Positions 56,081-64,000 of a DNA stretch of 64,000 nt are shown piece after piece. The notes below the pieces were generated by a model that ran no database searches, was not told where the DNA came from, and saw only the letters and a program-made list of their open reading frames with translations. The stretch is from Echinicola arenosa (GTDB lineage: Bacteria; Bacteroidota; Bacteroidia; Cytophagales; Cyclobacteriaceae). A program made the translations under genes and the position numbers. Position 1 is the first letter of the stretch, and each line of letters opens with the position of its first letter. The DNA is taken from assembly GCF_014841125.1 (NCBI RefSeq), contig NZ_JACYTQ010000005.1, forward strand, positions 124,001 to 188,000, written 5' to 3'.

Positions 56081-57289
56081 CTACACTTCTTCCTTTTTTT
56101 GACTTACCAAATCCACCATTCGATCAAAAGCTTCCTCCATCAGCGAAATCTGCCATTGTTGCTTTTCATGGTATCTTTCATGAGCAATTTCCGTGACCAC
56201 TTTAAATTGCTCATAAAGTTGCTCAAAGGGAACGGCACACTGATTGCCTTCCACTCCCCATGTGTTTAAATACGCGTCCAATTTCTCCACAACTAAACCC
56301 ACATGGGGCACAGCATAACTCATGGCAGTAATGGCTCCATGCAAACTGGTTCCTGCATAAGCTTTGGAATTGGCAATCAAATACATGATGTCCCAAATAT
56401 TATCAGCATCAAAATAATCATGGGGACTTCTTAGAAAGTCCTTCACTGCTGCCAATGCCAAATGATCATCATGATCCAAAGCCTTCCCAATGGGACATAG
56501 ACAAAGTTTGGTATTGGTCTTTTGGTAAATTTCATCCAGCTGATCAGCGATGATCTTTTCTTTTCCTTCAGAGTTTTTCTTGTTGATCTGGAAGAAAAGA
56601 TAATCACCTCGATTTTCTTGAACGTAACTCCGTACTTCGGAAGTGACTTTCTGTACCAATTCTTCATTAGGGAAAAACTTGGACATCAGCACAGCAGAAT
56701 CAGGCAATAAAGCTGCCTTTAAATTATTTTCAGCCAGATTATCGACTGTAAGTTGATCTCTTACCGCCAAGTAGTCCACATTCATCAACTTGGACTTGGC
56801 AAAAGGATATTGTTCAAAGAAAGCTTTTTTGATGCCTGAACCACCTAAAGAATTTAAAATCACTGATTGAACATTATTGAAATCCTCTTTGGCAAAAAGG
56901 AAAGGAAGTGTCGTTTTGCCTTTCAGGAACCTCTTGGCCAACTTATTCAGATCAACATATTGGGACAACCTGTAGCGGTAACGATGGATTTTTTGGTAGG
57001 TTGGGTTCAAAGCTGCCCAGAGAGAATGCCAGGTCACCCCCAATGCTTCACCACCCGCCACTATAACATGGATGTTTCCTTCATTTTGGGCTTCACAGGC
57101 TGCATAAAAAGCGGCCAGACTTTCGGTTGGCTTGCCTCCCTCATGGCTGAGATCACTTTCCACCAATCCAAAAAACCTAAACCTAAAGCCCTTCCTGTAG
57201 GTTTCCATTTGCTTTTCAATGATGATGGGAAAGAGAAGGTCCCCATAGTTATACCGATCAAAAGCCCCAATAATTAAGATGTTTTCCAT
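56081..57289 (-). CDS. Polysaccharide pyruvyl transferase family protein
   Basis: 402 aa from ATG 57289 (MENILIIGAFDRYNYGDLLFP); six extra codons upstream are possible. The N-terminal N-x-GD-LLF and later GGEALGVTWHSLWA, NSLGGSGIKKAF, DYLAVRDQLTVDNL and YAGTSLHGAITAMSYAVPHVG are the hallmarks of the CsaB/WcaK family, which adds pyruvate ketals to sugars of exopolysaccharides. It is divergent from the flippase gene that opens the glycan cluster, which fits a role in modifying that polymer. Confidence 0.9.
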   Translation of the reverse strand: MENILIIGAFDRYNYGDLLFPIIIEKQMETYRKGFRFRFFGLVESDLSHEGGKPTESLAAFYAACEAQNEGNIHVIVAGGEALGVTWHSLWAALNPTYQKIHRYRYRLSQYVDLNKLAKRFLKGKTTLPFLFAKEDFNNVQSVILNSLGGSGIKKAFFEQYPFAKSKLMNVDYLAVRDQLTVDNLAENNLKAALLPDSAVLMSKFFPNEELVQKVTSEVRSYVQENRGDYLFFQINKKNSEGKEKIIADQLDEIYQKTNTKLCLCPIGKALDHDDHLALAAVKDFLRSPHDYFDADNIWDIMYLIANSKAYAGTSLHGAITAMSYAVPHVGLVVEKLDAYLNTWGVEGNQCAVPFEQLYEQFKVVTEIAHERYHEKQQWQISLMEEAFDRMVDLVSQKKEEV

Positions 57290-57576
57290 ATTTCTTCTGA
57301 TATGCAAAAAACTTACCTCTTTTTCTATTCCATAATTATTTCTCCCACTAAATCCCTGTTCTATTAATTTTAGGAAAATGATTAAGCAATATAATTGTCA
57401 GTCATCTTACTTTAAATTTCTTACCATATTTCATGAATGTAAACCTTAGCAATGGTTTTTAGCACTAAGATTGCTATGTATCACATTATCCCAATTGGTG
57501 GACTCATGCATATTAACCCTTATGTATATTAAATAAAGCATACTTTTCAGTAATTTAATTTATTCATCTGAAACAC

Positions 57577-59103
57577 ATGGCAGGACAATCACCCGTCAAA
57601 AAAATATTCTCTGGCTCTGTTTGGGGCATTGCTGCCAAAGTCCTCGATGCAGTCGCTAAATTCGTCACCATTCCCCTATTGGTTGGGTATTACGGAAAGG
57701 CAGACTATGGTTTGATTGCTTTGGCTTTTTCTTTGAACGCTTACCTGAGACTGATGGACTTGGGAATGAATATCGGGTCGGTTCGTTTCTTTGCCATGTG
57801 GGAATCAAAGTCGGAGTATGAAAAGATCGCAAAAGCTTCTCGATCCAGCATGGTCTTTTATGGCTTGATTGGCTTGGCCAATGCACTCATATTTGTTTTT
57901 ATGGCCGACTTTGGAAGGGAATTTTTCAATATCTCTGCTGAACAAGCCCCCACTTACAAGATCATGATGTACATCTTGGCAGCCAGTACGGTTTTTAATT
58001 GGCTTTCTAATGTGGTTATCCAACTGCTTAGCGCTAAGGACGAACTGGGCTATATCAATCGTGTTACTGTTATCAGCAGCATACTGAACTTTCTAATCGC
58101 CCTGGCCGCAGTCCAGTTTAAATGGACCTTAAGTTTATATTTCTTCTTTTACACGCTTTCTCTTTTGGTCGTGATTCCATTTTATGTGCATAAACTCAAA
58201 GTTTATCCCGTAGGAATCCGAAAGCTATTGTGGCCCAAATGGGACGGTAAGGCATTCAAAATCATCATGGGATACAGTATGGCTATTTTTGCCATGGGCT
58301 TGTTTCAGTTTTCTGCCAAAGAACTAAGGCCTATCCTATTGGCCAAATATGCATCAGGTATCGATGTCCTCACAGATTACCGTGTGATCCAAACCATCGC
58401 TAACCTGATCATGTCTTTTGGCAGCATCTTTCTTCAGGTTTTACTTCCTTCTGCTTCCAAGGCCCATGCAGAAAATAACAAACAGAAAATGGAGAAAATG
58501 GTCTTTGAAGCCACTAGGTATATTTCTGTCTTCCTGACGTTGGTGGTTTTTGCACTCATCTTAAATGCTGACAACCTATTGATCCTCTATATGGGTGAAG
58601 ATTACCTCAGTCTGAGCACCTGGTTGATCATTTGGCTATTGACAGTACTCCTTTCCATGCACAACACTCCCGTTGCCAGCTTGGTACTGTCCTCTGGCAA
58701 GACTAAAGCTTTGATCTACTCTGCTGCCATTGGTTGTCTGATTTCCTTGCCCATCACGGCTATTTTCGCAGAAGAAATGGGAGTGGGAGCTGCTGTGATC
58801 GGGTATCTAGCTTATATGCTCATTCAAATGGGTTTCTTCTATTTCTATTATATCCCTAAAATATTAAAACTGGATAGCATCAAGATTTTCTTTCGAGCTT
58901 TTATGCCTTCTGTCTTAGGCGCAGTTATTGCACTTGGTATAGCCTATTTTATCGGAAACAGTCTACACTTTCAAAATCCCTATCTTGAAATATTGATCAA
59001 GTCAGCAATTTTCTTCCTGGCTTTTCTAGCTTACCATTGGGCTTTTGTTGTCAAAACTTCCGATATCGACTACCTGAGAAACAATTTGTTAAAGAAACCA
59101 TAA
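57577..59103 (+). CDS. Oligosaccharide flippase (Wzx-like)
   Basis: 508-aa membrane protein with about 12-14 transmembrane helices. The N-terminus KKIFSGSVWGIAAKVLDAVAKFVTIPLLVGYYGKADYGLIALAF is the usual opening of MOP-family O-antigen/exopolysaccharide flippases. It is the first gene of the plus-strand glycan cluster and is followed after 4 bases by a family 2 glycosyltransferase. It likely translocates the lipid-linked repeat unit built by the downstream transferases. This is a second flippase, unrelated in position to the one at 10730. Confidence 0.93.
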   Translation: MAGQSPVKKIFSGSVWGIAAKVLDAVAKFVTIPLLVGYYGKADYGLIALAFSLNAYLRLMDLGMNIGSVRFFAMWESKSEYEKIAKASRSSMVFYGLIGLANALIFVFMADFGREFFNISAEQAPTYKIMMYILAASTVFNWLSNVVIQLLSAKDELGYINRVTVISSILNFLIALAAVQFKWTLSLYFFFYTLSLLVVIPFYVHKLKVYPVGIRKLLWPKWDGKAFKIIMGYSMAIFAMGLFQFSAKELRPILLAKYASGIDVLTDYRVIQTIANLIMSFGSIFLQVLLPSASKAHAENNKQKMEKMVFEATRYISVFLTLVVFALILNADNLLILYMGEDYLSLSTWLIIWLLTVLLSMHNTPVASLVLSSGKTKALIYSAAIGCLISLPITAIFAEEMGVGAAVIGYLAYMLIQMGFFYFYYIPKILKLDSIKIFFRAFMPSVLGAVIALGIAYFIGNSLHFQNPYLEILIKSAIFFLAFLAYHWAFVVKTSDIDYLRNNLLKKP

Positions 59104-59107
59104 ACGC

Positions 59108-60067
59108 ATGCCAAAGAATAATTCAGTGAAATATTCCATTTGCATCCCAGCCTACAAAAGCAAGTTCCTCAAGGAGTGCATCGAAAGTATCCTTGACCAA
59201 ACTGTAAAAGATTTTGAGCTGATCATTCTCAACGACTGTAGCCCCCAGCCCATTGAAGAAGTGGTTACCCACTTTGATGACCCCAGGATACAGTATCATA
59301 AAAACCAAAGCAATGTGGGAGCCCTGAATTTGGTGGACAACTGGAACAAATGTCTTTCTTTGGCCAAAGGGGAATATATTGTCATCATGGGAGACGATGA
59401 CCTGCTGGAACCTGATTATTTGGAAGAATTTTCCCGGATGATCAGCCAATACCCAGACCTCAATGTTTACCATTGCAGAAGTCAAATTATTGATGATAAT
59501 GGGGATACTCGATTACTGACTCCAGCCTTGCCTCCATTTGAAAATGTGTATGATAGCATTTGGCACCGATTAGAACAGTTACGCTCCAATTATATTTCTG
59601 ATTATCTCTATAAAACAGAGAGCTTAAAAAAACAAGGAGGTTTTTTCCACCTTCCTCTTGCCTGGGGATCAGACGACATTACTGCTTTTATTGCCTCAGC
59701 AGAAAACGGCATCGCCCATAGCAATAAGCCCGTTTTCAAATACAGGAGCCATGGCCTGTCCATTTCCTCCACCTCCAGCAATGGACTGATGAAACTTGAA
59801 GCAGACTTGGGTTATGCCGCTTGGCTAAAAGCCTTTTTACTGGAAAACCCTCAAGAAAAAAAAGTACAGGTCGTGTACAGACACTTGGTTGAAAATCAGG
59901 ACCATTACATGACTGAGCGGAAAATATTTACCATGACCAAAATTATGGCTGGCAGCAAGGTTCCCAATGTGTGGATTTGGTTAAGACACCGCAAACAGTA
60001 CGGACTAGCAGCCAAAGATATCCTCCTGGCGGCTGCCAAAAGTAGAAACATGAGAAACAAAGCCTAA
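59108..60067 (+). CDS. Glycosyltransferase family 2
   Basis: 319 aa GT-A enzyme: YSICIPAYKSKFLKECIESIL, then FELIILNDCSPQPI, and the metal-binding DxD-like IVIMGDDDLLEPDYLEE. The C-terminal part is helical and basic without membrane helices. It should transfer a sugar from a nucleotide donor onto the lipid-linked glycan at the cytoplasmic face. Donor and acceptor are unknown. It lies 4 bases after the flippase gene and 11 before the next transferase. Confidence 0.93.
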   Translation: MPKNNSVKYSICIPAYKSKFLKECIESILDQTVKDFELIILNDCSPQPIEEVVTHFDDPRIQYHKNQSNVGALNLVDNWNKCLSLAKGEYIVIMGDDDLLEPDYLEEFSRMISQYPDLNVYHCRSQIIDDNGDTRLLTPALPPFENVYDSIWHRLEQLRSNYISDYLYKTESLKKQGGFFHLPLAWGSDDITAFIASAENGIAHSNKPVFKYRSHGLSISSTSSNGLMKLEADLGYAAWLKAFLLENPQEKKVQVVYRHLVENQDHYMTERKIFTMTKIMAGSKVPNVWIWLRHRKQYGLAAKDILLAAAKSRNMRNKA

Positions 60068-60078
60068 AAAGCACTCGA

Positions 60079-61146
60079 ATGCATATCGTTTTCAACCCAC
60101 CCCTGAATAAGGAAAACAAGTATATCCATATCATGGTCTCCCCGCTTAATTCAGCTGGTTTCCAGGTTCATGAGCTGGATACCATTCTCTCCAGTGCTGA
60201 TCATTTTAAGCGGATTCAACTTGTACACCTCAATTGGTTTGAAAACTTAGATGATCGTAGCCAGACCAAAGCCATCAAGAGCTTTTTTAGGAAACTAACC
60301 GTTTTGACGGCCATTAGACTGGCAGGAAAAAAACTGGTATGGACCCAGCACAACCGCGTATCCCACGAAAAGAAAACAGGAAAACTCAGCCAAACCCTTA
60401 CCCAACTGCTGATCAAATGGGCGGATGCCATTATCATCCATAGTGAAATCTCCCGGGCGATGCTTGTACAACAACATCCCAAAAGTGCTTCCAAAATCCA
60501 CTACATTCCCCATCCTGATTTTATCGGAAGTTATGGACCTGTGATCAATAAACCAAAACCTAGCAATCAAGCGCTGCAGCTTCTATTCCTTGGCGCAGTA
60601 AAACCTTATAAGAATATTGAATTGCTTATCGAAACGGTAGGGAAATTTGGAGATGAAGTAGAGTTGACCATAGCAGGAAAACCCAAAACCAAGGATTACT
60701 ACCACCAACTTTCTGCCTTGGCAAAACCTTACCCCAATGTCCGTTTAAAGCTGCAATTTATCCCAGATGAACAACTGCCCAAATTAATAGGGCAAGCTGA
60801 CCTTTTGATCCTCCCCTATGACCTGAATAGCAGCCTGAATTCAGGAACGGTGATCCTGGCATTTTCATACAAAAAAACAGTGATATGTCCTGAAATTGGC
60901 ACATTGGTTGATATGAAAAGGGTAAATGAAAGCTTTTTCAGTTATCGGTACCAATCAGAGCAGGACCACCAAGAACAGCTCCACCTGATGGTCAAGAAAG
61001 CCATCAAGACAAAAGCTGAACAACCTAATCGCTTGGAAGAGATGGGAGTTAAAATGTACCATTATTTGAAACATCATCAGTCCAAAGAAATGGTAGGCAA
61101 ACAGCTCCTTCAGGTTTATAAGGAGCTTCTAAATACTCCCCAATAA
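60079..61146 (+). CDS. Glycosyltransferase, GT-B fold (GT4-like)
   Basis: 355 aa. The N-terminal Rossmann half shows HIVFNPPLNKENKYIHIMV and KKLVWTQHNRVSHEKKTGKL. The C-terminal half has LFLGAVKPYKNIELLIETVG, LTIAGKPKTKDYYHQL and LPKLIGQADLLILPYDLNSS, followed by SGTVILAFSYKKTVICPE, the pattern of GT4-like retaining transferases. Probable cytoplasmic assembly step of the cluster's polysaccharide. Its stop is 18 bases before the upstream limit of the next gene. Confidence 0.88.
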   Translation: MHIVFNPPLNKENKYIHIMVSPLNSAGFQVHELDTILSSADHFKRIQLVHLNWFENLDDRSQTKAIKSFFRKLTVLTAIRLAGKKLVWTQHNRVSHEKKTGKLSQTLTQLLIKWADAIIIHSEISRAMLVQQHPKSASKIHYIPHPDFIGSYGPVINKPKPSNQALQLLFLGAVKPYKNIELLIETVGKFGDEVELTIAGKPKTKDYYHQLSALAKPYPNVRLKLQFIPDEQLPKLIGQADLLILPYDLNSSLNSGTVILAFSYKKTVICPEIGTLVDMKRVNESFFSYRYQSEQDHQEQLHLMVKKAIKTKAEQPNRLEEMGVKMYHYLKHHQSKEMVGKQLLQVYKELLNTPQ

Positions 61147-61185
61147 ATAATAGGGAAATCCCATTTGCTAACGGATAAAAGAACA

Positions 61186-62394
61186 ATGAAAATACTCTAT
61201 ATCAATTCACTTTATGCCCCGGACATCAGAGGGGGAGCAGAACTTTCACTGAAACTGCTAGTGGAAGGAATGCAGTCCAAAGGAATTGAAGTGGTGGTAT
61301 TGAGCTTGTCTCCAGAAAATGGCCTTTCTTCGAATGTAGTGGACGGGGTGAAAGTTTATCGGGCGAGGTTAAAAAACAGCTATTGGCCTTATGACAAAAA
61401 TAAGCCATCCACTTTGAAACGCTTAAAGTGGCACTTAAAAGACCAATACAACGCCACTATGAGACAATATGTAAAAGAGGTCATCAAAAAGGAAAAACCG
61501 GATTTGGTGTCCTGTCATAACCTAGCGGGCTGGTCTATTGCAGTGTGGGATGAAATCACCCTTCACCAAATCCCGCTGATGCAGGTATTGCACGACATGT
61601 ACCTGCTTTGCCCCAATAGCAATATGTACAAGGGAGACAAAGCTTGTGAAACCCCTTGCCTGCAATGTAGCCTACTCCGATCCAAACACCAGAAAAAGTC
61701 CTTTCAGGTTTCATCCGTGGTAGGAATTAGCAAGAGTATTTTGGAGCGATTTACTGGTCAGGGCTATTTCACGACTTCAAAACAGTATGTGATCCACAAT
61801 ACAAGAGATATTCCTTCCTCTGGCCTTCCTAGGAAACGCAATACCCGTAACCAAATCAATATCGGTTACCTAGGGACCCTTTCTAAGATCAAAGGAATTG
61901 AATGGCTTATCCATTCCTTCAAAAACAGAAACTACCTAGGTACCCTGACCATTGCTGGAAAAGGAAAGGAAGCATATGAAACCTACCTAAAATCAATGGT
62001 AAAAGACCCCGACATTCACTTTATCGGCCATACCAAGCCGGAAGATCTTTTTGCAAAAATCGATGTACTGGTAGTCCCCTCCCTATGGGAAGAGCCTCTG
62101 GGGATGGTGGCCATAGAGGCCTTGGCTCATCATATCCCCGTTATTGCCAATCGTGCCGGTGGGTTAAAAGAAACGGTCAGGGATGGTTTCAATGGGCTTT
62201 TCGTGGATGCCTCGGTGCCAAACTCCTTGGATCAAGCACTTACGCGGCTTTATAAGGACGAAAACTTGTACAATAAGCTAAGTGCCAACGCCAGAAGTTC
62301 GGTAGCTGAAATTTTGGACAAAGAACGCCTTTTGAATGAATATGAGATGGCCATTAAGGAAACATTGGGAGTCAATTCATGGGATGAAATATGA
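61186..62394 (+). CDS. Glycosyltransferase family 4
   Basis: 402 aa from ATG 61186 (MKILYINSLYAPDIRGGAEL); a TTG seven codons earlier is less likely. Classic GT4 features: an N-terminal GGAE-x2 substrate loop, LHDMYLLCPNSNMYKGDKAC with nearby cysteines (CETPCLQC, possibly a metal site), GYLGTLSKIKGIEWLI and the donor-binding E-x7-E stretch EEPLGMVAIEALAHHIPVIA. It overlaps the polymerase-like gene by 4 bases, so they are translated together. Confidence 0.93.
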   Translation: MKILYINSLYAPDIRGGAELSLKLLVEGMQSKGIEVVVLSLSPENGLSSNVVDGVKVYRARLKNSYWPYDKNKPSTLKRLKWHLKDQYNATMRQYVKEVIKKEKPDLVSCHNLAGWSIAVWDEITLHQIPLMQVLHDMYLLCPNSNMYKGDKACETPCLQCSLLRSKHQKKSFQVSSVVGISKSILERFTGQGYFTTSKQYVIHNTRDIPSSGLPRKRNTRNQINIGYLGTLSKIKGIEWLIHSFKNRNYLGTLTIAGKGKEAYETYLKSMVKDPDIHFIGHTKPEDLFAKIDVLVVPSLWEEPLGMVAIEALAHHIPVIANRAGGLKETVRDGFNGLFVDASVPNSLDQALTRLYKDENLYNKLSANARSSVAEILDKERLLNEYEMAIKETLGVNSWDEI

Positions 62395-63599
62395 ATGAAA
62401 CTCCTACATACCCCAATATGTCTTCCGGCCATTTTCAATGGAGAACCGTTCAAGTTTCAGAGTGGCTGTTTTGTCTCTCAATACTTTCTACTTGTTTCCC
62501 CATTAAAGTTTACCCTATCGTATTCCTGGTTTCTTCCATTATCTCAATTTGGGAAACCAAAAGCAAAACCTTTCCCACTTGGGCTCTATTTTTGACCATC
62601 TTCAGCGCTTATGCCTTGATCAGTTTTGGCTTTCACTATGGGGGTCAAAGTGCAATGATAGCCAATCTGGCCAAGCTCCTGATCAACTTCCTGTTCCTTT
62701 TCTCAGCGGCAAACTGGATTTCACAAAGAGACAATAGCCGATTGCTCCAATTGATCAATTGGACGCTGCACCTGCTTTTTGTATTGGTGTTCATTCAATT
62801 ATTGGTTTACCACCAAGCTTTAAACTTCAGGCTTTTGGCAGGCAGCAGTTCTTCCGGCCAGGCCAGCATGCTTTACAGCGCAAACCTTTTCTTTTGGGGA
62901 TTGGATGATAAAAATATGTTTGGCGCCCGAATCGCCTTATTGGGATTCATCTACATTCTCATTCCGGTCATCCAACTGAATAGGATCAAATGCTGGCGAA
63001 TAATAGCCATTTTTATTTTGGCTTACCTTTCCCTGTCCCGAACTCCCATTGTAGCATTGCTGTTGGGTTGTGGCTATTTATTATGGGCATCCTCTACCAA
63101 AAAGTATCGGATCATCATCTTGGTACTGCTTATTGCCATATCTCCCTTTATTTTGGACAAGGTCATTCGGATAGACCAGCTCACTGCCTCCAATGACGGC
63201 ATGGGGGTCAGGCTAGTATATTGGAAAGCTTTTTATGAGCATTTCCTGACCATTTCTCCCTGGGGAAATGGTTTTATGAGTGCGCCATCCTTCCTTTCAA
63301 AATACGCTGATTTCTATCATGGGGAGCCCCATATCCACAATACTTTCATGACCACTTATTTGGAATTGGGCATCATAGGCTTTCTCTCCTACCTCCTTTT
63401 TTTGGTTTACTTTATCAAAAAGTGTTATCAGCAAAGCCCAAAGCCCCATTGGTGGATAGCATGCTTTTTGCCACTCATAGCCATTATGTGCATCCTTTAT
63501 TCTGGATACGACAATGACCTTGTTATCTACCTTCTTCTGCTATCCCTTTTTAGCATGCTAGGTAAAATAGATTTTGGCCAAATTAAAATAGGAATATGA
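62391..63599 (+). CDS. O-antigen ligase/polymerase-like membrane protein
   Basis: 402-aa protein with about 10-12 transmembrane helices and one large periplasmic loop carrying YWKAFYEHFLTISPWGNGF and HGEPHIHNTFMTTYLELGIIGFLSYLL. The H-x-H/N-TF pattern in that loop is the Wzy_C/WaaL signature; these proteins polymerise or ligate lipid-linked glycans at the periplasmic face. Polymerase and ligase cannot be told apart here. ATGA overlaps on both sides couple it to the flanking glycosyltransferase genes. Confidence 0.9.
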   Translation: MNETPTYPNMSSGHFQWRTVQVSEWLFCLSILSTCFPIKVYPIVFLVSSIISIWETKSKTFPTWALFLTIFSAYALISFGFHYGGQSAMIANLAKLLINFLFLFSAANWISQRDNSRLLQLINWTLHLLFVLVFIQLLVYHQALNFRLLAGSSSSGQASMLYSANLFFWGLDDKNMFGARIALLGFIYILIPVIQLNRIKCWRIIAIFILAYLSLSRTPIVALLLGCGYLLWASSTKKYRIIILVLLIAISPFILDKVIRIDQLTASNDGMGVRLVYWKAFYEHFLTISPWGNGFMSAPSFLSKYADFYHGEPHIHNTFMTTYLELGIIGFLSYLLFLVYFIKKCYQQSPKPHWWIACFLPLIAIMCILYSGYDNDLVIYLLLLSLFSMLGKIDFGQIKIGI

Positions 63600-64000
63600 C
63601 CAATCCAAAAAAGGTATTAATAGACGGTAGGTGGGCTGGCGATACGGGCATTGGCCGGTTATACAAGGAGGTGATGGAAGCCAGACCGCCTGAAGCAGCC
63701 TGTTCATGGATCAAAAGCAAAGCAGGATTGGGTAGCCTGTTTTCTCCAGCTGCCTTGGGATGGGAAACACTTCAGTCCCAAGCTGATGTCTTTTACAGCC
63801 CTTCCTTTATGCCTCCACTATTTTCCAGGATGCCTTACATCTTCACGGTTCATGATTTGATGCATTTGTTTTACTATTCCGCCATGCATAAAATCTACTA
63901 TCAACAGGTCATTGCCCGTTTGGCCAAAAGAGCCAAGCAAGTGGTCACTGTTTCTCATTTCAGTAAGAACCAACTGATAGAACTCCTGGGAATCCCTGAA
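63596..64000 (+). CDS. Glycosyltransferase family 4, truncated by window end
   Basis: ATG at 63596 overlaps the preceding stop by 4 bases. The 135 visible codons begin MTNPKKVLIDGRWAGDTGIG, with the glycine-rich acceptor loop of GT4 enzymes, then DVFYSPSFMPPLFSRMPYIF and TVHDLMHLFYY, followed by AKQVVTVSHFSKNQLIELLG, the usual middle part of the N-terminal Rossmann domain. The donor-binding half lies beyond the window. It continues the glycan cluster. Confidence 0.88.
   Translation, partial: MTNPKKVLIDGRWAGDTGIGRLYKEVMEARPPEAACSWIKSKAGLGSLFSPAALGWETLQSQADVFYSPSFMPPLFSRMPYIFTVHDLMHLFYYSAMHKIYYQQVIARLAKRAKQVVTVSHFSKNQLIELLGIPE

Overview
The window comes from a Bacteroidota chromosome, most likely Cytophagales and perhaps Cyclobacteriaceae. 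The family-level guess is inference. The phylum rests on several things seen directly: promoter boxes of the form TAnnTTTG (in two cases exactly TTTG-N19-TAnnTTTG), a giant SprA-type type IX secretion protein, DUF4292 and DUF4837 lipoproteins, a TonB-dependent receptor with a carboxypeptidase-like N-terminal domain, many short SPII lipoproteins, and a tmRNA whose tag reads GESNYAMAA. No rRNA, tRNA or CRISPR array was found.

Layout. 1-3356: the hisS start (its C-terminus lies outside the window), one small gene, and two long AT-rich spacers. 3357-7736: typA, converging across a shared terminator on a minus-strand run of small lipoproteins, two of which are paralogues. 8232-12244: isocitrate dehydrogenase, divergent from an enoyl-CoA hydratase/flippase pair. 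12262-13677: a secreted protein of unknown function. 14004-33541: a long plus-strand housekeeping and envelope block: dut, TPR protein, DUF4292 lipoprotein, EnvC-like protein with a degenerate LytM domain, tatA, gatA, MltD-like transglycosylase, DUF4837 lipoprotein, maeB, ruvA, sprA, gcvH, VanZ-like protein. 33615-35629: two tandem TonB-like paralogues. 35755-36161: ssrA (tmRNA).

The accessory part lies directly downstream of ssrA (about 36162-42600). Three copies of the tmRNA 3' end (36154, 41323, 41977), each followed by its own intrinsic terminator, bracket two units. Unit one carries an archaeo-eukaryotic-type primase fused to an SF2 helicase (resembling TOTE conflict proteins) and, divergently, an AlbA_2/Schlafen-type ATPase protein. 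The latter contains four perfect 10-bp repeats in its coding sequence, so copy-number change would switch its C-terminal winged helix out of frame. Unit two carries a small membrane protein and a decayed copy of the AlbA_2 gene tail. A 166-bp MITE-like element and a frameshifted serine-recombinase tail complete what looks like a small, integrase-less element or candidate defence locus inserted at ssrA. This is the most interesting part of the window.

42601-45438: an operon of a NEW3-domain membrane protein with an ABC-2 transporter. 45439-57307: a long spacer with 11-bp repeats, small hypothetical and lipoprotein genes, a TonB-dependent receptor, an FAD oxidoreductase, an FdhF/YdeP-type molybdopterin oxidoreductase and a polysaccharide pyruvyl transferase. 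57577-64000: an exopolysaccharide/capsule cluster (flippase, glycosyltransferases, O-antigen-ligase/polymerase-like protein) that runs off the window end.
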